A DNA stretch of 7,300 nucleotides from Oscillospiraceae bacterium (GTDB lineage: Bacteria; Bacillota_A; Clostridia; Oscillospirales; CAG-272). A program made the translations under genes and the position numbers. The notes beneath the pieces are model-generated. The model ran no database searches and was not told where the DNA came from. It saw only the letters and a program-made list of their open reading frames with translations. The stretch is taken from contig SVSF01000088.1 of assembly GCA_015064425.1 (NCBI GenBank), positions 1 through 7,300 on the forward strand, read 5' to 3'. Below are positions 5,093 through 7,300 of the stretch, one piece after another; positions within the stretch are counted from its first letter, which is position 1, and each line of letters opens with the position of its first letter.

Positions 5093-6503
5093 GATATGTT
5101 TCAAGTGTCTCTTCTTCGTTGCCGGACTCTTCTTCGGTCTCGGTTTCTGTTTCTGTTTCCTCGCCTAATATAAGATATCCTTCATTTTTCATGCAGTTGT
5201 ATGCCGCAGATCCGGGCTCAGCCTTTATTCTAAGCTCTTCTCCGCAGAAATCAAAAATGCTGTTTCCGAATTCTATTTCCGTTTCAGGAAATTCAGCGGT
5301 AAGAAGTCCGTCGCAATATGCAAAAGCGGCATATCCGACAGATATTACATTTTCAGGTATAACAACATCCTCAAGAGAAGTACAATATGCAAATGCCCAA
5401 TCGGAAAGCTCAGTTACTCCGCTTCCTATTTCTATGTTTTTAAGATTCATGCAAGCCTTGAAAGCGCCCTTACCGATCTTTGTAACAGTATCCGGCACAG
5501 TAAGACTTGTGAGACCCATACAGTTGTCGTAAGCACCTTCACCTATAACACTTATTTTGTCCGTAAGGAAAAGTTCCGTCAATGATGCGCAGTTATGAAA
5601 AGCATATGGTCCTATCTCTGTCATCTCTGCAGGCAACGTATAGCTTGCAAGAGATGAGCATCCCGCAAAGCATCTGCTCATCATGCTCTCAACACTGTCG
5701 GGGAAAATTATATCGACCACAGATTTACAGTTTTCAAAAGCGCTTTCGCCTACTGTCTTGACATTTCCGGGAAGATTTACAGAACTTATTGATTCGCATC
5801 CGTAACACATATATGCGGGTATAGAGTCCATATCAAGAGGAATTTTCACTTCTGTAAGGCTCTTACAATTGTAGAATGCACCCTCCCCTATCTTAACGTT
5901 GGATCTGGAATAACTTACAGTCTCCATGCTTATACATTCCTTGAATGCATAGTCGCCTATTGATTTAAGTCCTGAGGGTAAAGACATTTCGGTTATAGCC
6001 TTGCAAAGATTGAAGGCATAGGCATCTATATTAACAAGACTGCTTCCACCGCTTATCTCACTTAAGCTTATGCAAGCTTCAAAGGCAGAATCTCCTATGA
6101 GTTCTATTCCTTCCCCGAGAGACAAGGTATTAAGATTAGTGCAAAGCGCAAAAGCACTGGCACGTACCTCCCTTACCGTATCGGGTAAGCTTACGCTTAC
6201 CAGATCCACGTTAGAGTAGAAGGACATTTCTCCTATGTATCTTACTTCTTTATCCTCTATTTTGGAGGCTATATTAATGATACTTTCTTCTCCGTCATAC
6301 TGTACAAGTACCGCATGATCATCATAAAGAGAATATGTGTATCCGTCTTCAGTCTTAAACAGTTCTCCGTCGCTGTAGCTCGGTCTCTCGGTCTCGGTTT
6401 CAAGTCCTGTACCGGTATCCGTATTTTCTCCGTCTCCTCCGCACGAACATAAAAGAAGAAGAGTCAGCAGGAGCGTAAGGGCGACAAACAGCTTTTTTGT
6501 CAT
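5079..6503 (-). CDS. BspA-type leucine-rich repeat surface lipoprotein
   Basis: This is a 474-residue predicted lipoprotein anchored to the outer face of the membrane. The signal is MTKK, a poly-Leu stretch and the lipobox LCSC, with Cys21 lipidated. A short Gly/Thr/Glu linker (22-45, with ETETE) follows. Residues from about 90 to 430 form about 15 LRR_5 units of some 23 residues with the pattern IG..AF..C.SL..V.LP, including SAFEAC, YAFKEC, GAFYNC, YAFHNC and WAFAYC. A capping segment (AEPGSAAYNC, 428-437) comes next. The tail (448-474) is acidic, with alternating Glu-Thr, and ends YPWWW. BspA-like LRR proteins bind proteins or glycans and are frequent in gut and oral anaerobes; no specific partner can be named. 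The ATG at 6503 follows GGAG by six bases; an in-frame ATG at 6587 would lie inside the upstream gene and bury the signal peptide. It sits between the Fe-S reductase (20 bases) and the exonuclease (four bases). Confidence 0.93.
   Translation of the reverse strand: MTKKLFVALTLLLTLLLLCSCGGDGENTDTGTGLETETERPSYSDGELFKTEDGYTYSLYDDHAVLVQYDGEESIINIASKIEDKEVRYIGEMSFYSNVDLVSVSLPDTVREVRASAFALCTNLNTLSLGEGIELIGDSAFEACISLSEISGGSSLVNIDAYAFNLCKAITEMSLPSGLKSIGDYAFKECISMETVSYSRSNVKIGEGAFYNCKSLTEVKIPLDMDSIPAYMCYGCESISSVNLPGNVKTVGESAFENCKSVVDIIFPDSVESMMSRCFAGCSSLASYTLPAEMTEIGPYAFHNCASLTELFLTDKISVIGEGAYDNCMGLTSLTVPDTVTKIGKGAFKACMNLKNIEIGSGVTELSDWAFAYCTSLEDVVIPENVISVGYAAFAYCDGLLTAEFPETEIEFGNSIFDFCGEELRIKAEPGSAAYNCMKNEGYLILGEETETETETEEESGNEEETLETYPWWW
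5132..5160 (-). repeat. Short tandem hexanucleotide repeat encoding the Glu-Thr tail
   Basis: Imperfect six-base units (GAAACA/GAAACC/GAGACC on the coding strand) encode the alternating Glu-Thr run near the end of the LRR lipoprotein. Changes in unit number would lengthen or shorten the tail by two residues without shifting the frame. Only three to five units are present, so it is a weak microsatellite. Confidence 0.6.
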
Positions 6504-6506
6504 TTT

Positions 6507-6516
6507 TATCTCCATT
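6507..6516 (-). promoter_or_regulatory. Ribosome binding site of the LRR lipoprotein gene
   Basis: A GGAG core on the minus strand (within ATGGAGATAAAAATG) lies six bases before ATG 6503-6501. It overlaps an in-frame ATG (ATGGAG), which is therefore an unlikely start. The site falls in the 20-base gap after the reductase stop codon. Confidence 0.75.
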
Positions 6517-6523
6517 CTATATA

Positions 6524-7300
6524 TCAGTTTCCAAGTTCCTTTGCTATTTCTTTCATCTTTTTCGGTATCCTTATGTGCTGAGGACATTTTTCAGCACAGG
6601 CACCGCATTCAACACAAGAAGATGCTTTACTTTCAAGTGCAGCATACTCATTGAGTATTTCTTCCTTTTTTTCTCCGCTATATATGCCGTTGTATAAAGA
6701 AAATAATTTAGGAATATCTATCGAGGAGGGACAAGCGTCTACGCAGTATGCGCATCCGGTACATTTTACCGCAAGACTGGCAAGAATTATCTCGTTTACT
6801 TTTCTTATTCCATCAAGCTCCACATCGGAAAACGGCTCGGGATCTTCAAAAACCGAGATATTATCGTTAAGCTGTTCAAAGCTATTCATTCCCGAAAGCA
6901 CCATTATTACTCCATCAAGAGAAGCAACAAAGCGCATTGCCCAGGAGGCTATGCTTTTATCGGGACGGATCTCCTTGAATATCTTTGCCGCTTTTTCGGG
7001 AAGCGTCGCAAGTGAGCCTCCTTTTACCGGCTCCATAACAATTATGTCCTTACCGAATCTCCTTGCAATTTCATAGCAGCTTTTGGATCTTATTTTTGGA
7101 TCTTCCCAATCGGCATAATTTATCTGAAGCTGAACGAAATCCACGTTATCTCCGCGCTCCGTCAAAAGTCTTTCAAGAAGTTCGGGGCTTCCATGGAAAG
7201 AAAATCCTAATTTTTTGATCTTTCCCTCTGCCTTCTTTTTGAGCACGATACTCCATGCATCATATTTTTCGAAAGTTTCAACAGTGCTTTCTTCTATATC
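6524..7300 (-). CDS. Aldo/keto reductase with C-terminal double 4Fe-4S domain, C-terminal part (N-terminus outside the window)
   Basis: The last 258 residues of an oxidoreductase are present. The frame is open to base 7300, so about 100-130 N-terminal residues, including the catalytic Asp/Tyr/Lys of the aldo/keto reductase barrel, are not seen. Visible barrel motifs are GKIKKLGFSFHGS (26-38), QLQINYADWED (57-67), VMEPVKGGSLA (88-98), SWAMRFVASLDGV (119-131) and VLSGMNS (134-140). The C-terminus has two ferredoxin-like clusters of the form CxxCxxCxxxCP: Cys180/183/186/190 and Cys229/232/235/239. This is the architecture of the COG1453-type reductases common in strict anaerobes. The electron donor and substrate are unknown; electron transfer through the clusters is inferred. 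A GTG at 7246 is internal, because in-frame codons upstream continue the barrel sequence. The gene is probably first or early in the operon with the LRR lipoprotein and exonuclease. Confidence 0.93.
   Translation of the reverse strand, partial: DIEESTVETFEKYDAWSIVLKKKAEGKIKKLGFSFHGSPELLERLLTERGDNVDFVQLQINYADWEDPKIRSKSCYEIARRFGKDIIVMEPVKGGSLATLPEKAAKIFKEIRPDKSIASWAMRFVASLDGVIMVLSGMNSFEQLNDNISVFEDPEPFSDVELDGIRKVNEIILASLAVKCTGCAYCVDACPSSIDIPKLFSLYNGIYSGEKKEEILNEYAALESKASSCVECGACAEKCPQHIRIPKKMKEIAKELGN

Noticed and set aside
5150..6240. Repeated DNA units as a CRISPR-like or tandem repeat array
   Set aside because: The periodicity of about 69 bases comes from degenerate 23-residue leucine-rich repeats in the coding frame; the DNA units are not near-identical.
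6504..6587. Start of the LRR lipoprotein at 6587
   Set aside because: This would overlap the reductase gene by over 60 bases and put a charged stretch ahead of an evident lipoprotein signal at 6503.
7244..7246. GTG at 7246 as the true start of the reductase
   Set aside because: In-frame codons from 7300 to 7247 continue without a stop into the barrel motif, and the family has another 100 or more residues upstream, so the gene is simply cut by the window edge.

Overview
The window looks like the chromosome of an anaerobic Clostridia-type member of the Bacillota. This is inferred from the moderate-to-low G+C, GGAGG-type ribosome binding sites, several lipoproteins with Gram-positive style signals, a YlmH-type S4 protein, a BspA-type leucine-rich repeat lipoprotein, and an oxygen-sensitive aldo/keto reductase with two 4Fe-4S clusters. 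Family or genus cannot be fixed from the sequence. No mobile element, CRISPR array, tRNA, rRNA or phage gene is visible, and every base over about 300 in length is covered by a gene.

Left block, minus strand, about 3389 down to 1: a BMP-family (Bmp/PnrA-like) ABC importer read in the order substrate-binding lipoprotein (3244-1988), two-domain ATPase (1859-303), membrane permease (303 to beyond base 1). A good sigma-A promoter lies in front of the lipoprotein. A strong intrinsic terminator and then a separate, very long imperfect hairpin lie between the lipoprotein and the ATPase, and the ATPase begins with TTG. The ATPase and permease overlap by one base (TAATG) and are probably translationally coupled. 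The layout suggests abundant binding protein and much less ATPase/permease. The substrate is probably a nucleoside by family analogy, but it is not proven.

Middle: a divergent AT-rich intergenic region (3245-3481) separates this importer from a single plus-strand gene for a YlmH-like S4-domain RNA-binding protein (3482-4291). It ends in a bidirectional terminator shared with the convergent operon.

Right block, minus strand, 7300 down to 4322: a partial Fe-S aldo/keto reductase, a 474-residue BspA-like LRR lipoprotein and exodeoxyribonuclease III are tightly packed (20- and 4-base gaps) and probably one transcript. The three Trp codons that end the LRR protein also provide the Shine-Dalgarno sequence of the exonuclease gene.

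I did not find evidence for a previously undescribed system. The most interesting non-coding structure is the terminator plus long hairpin between the binding protein and the ATPase. The most interesting protein feature is the acidic tail with terminal Tyr-Pro-Trp-Trp-Trp of the LRR lipoprotein.
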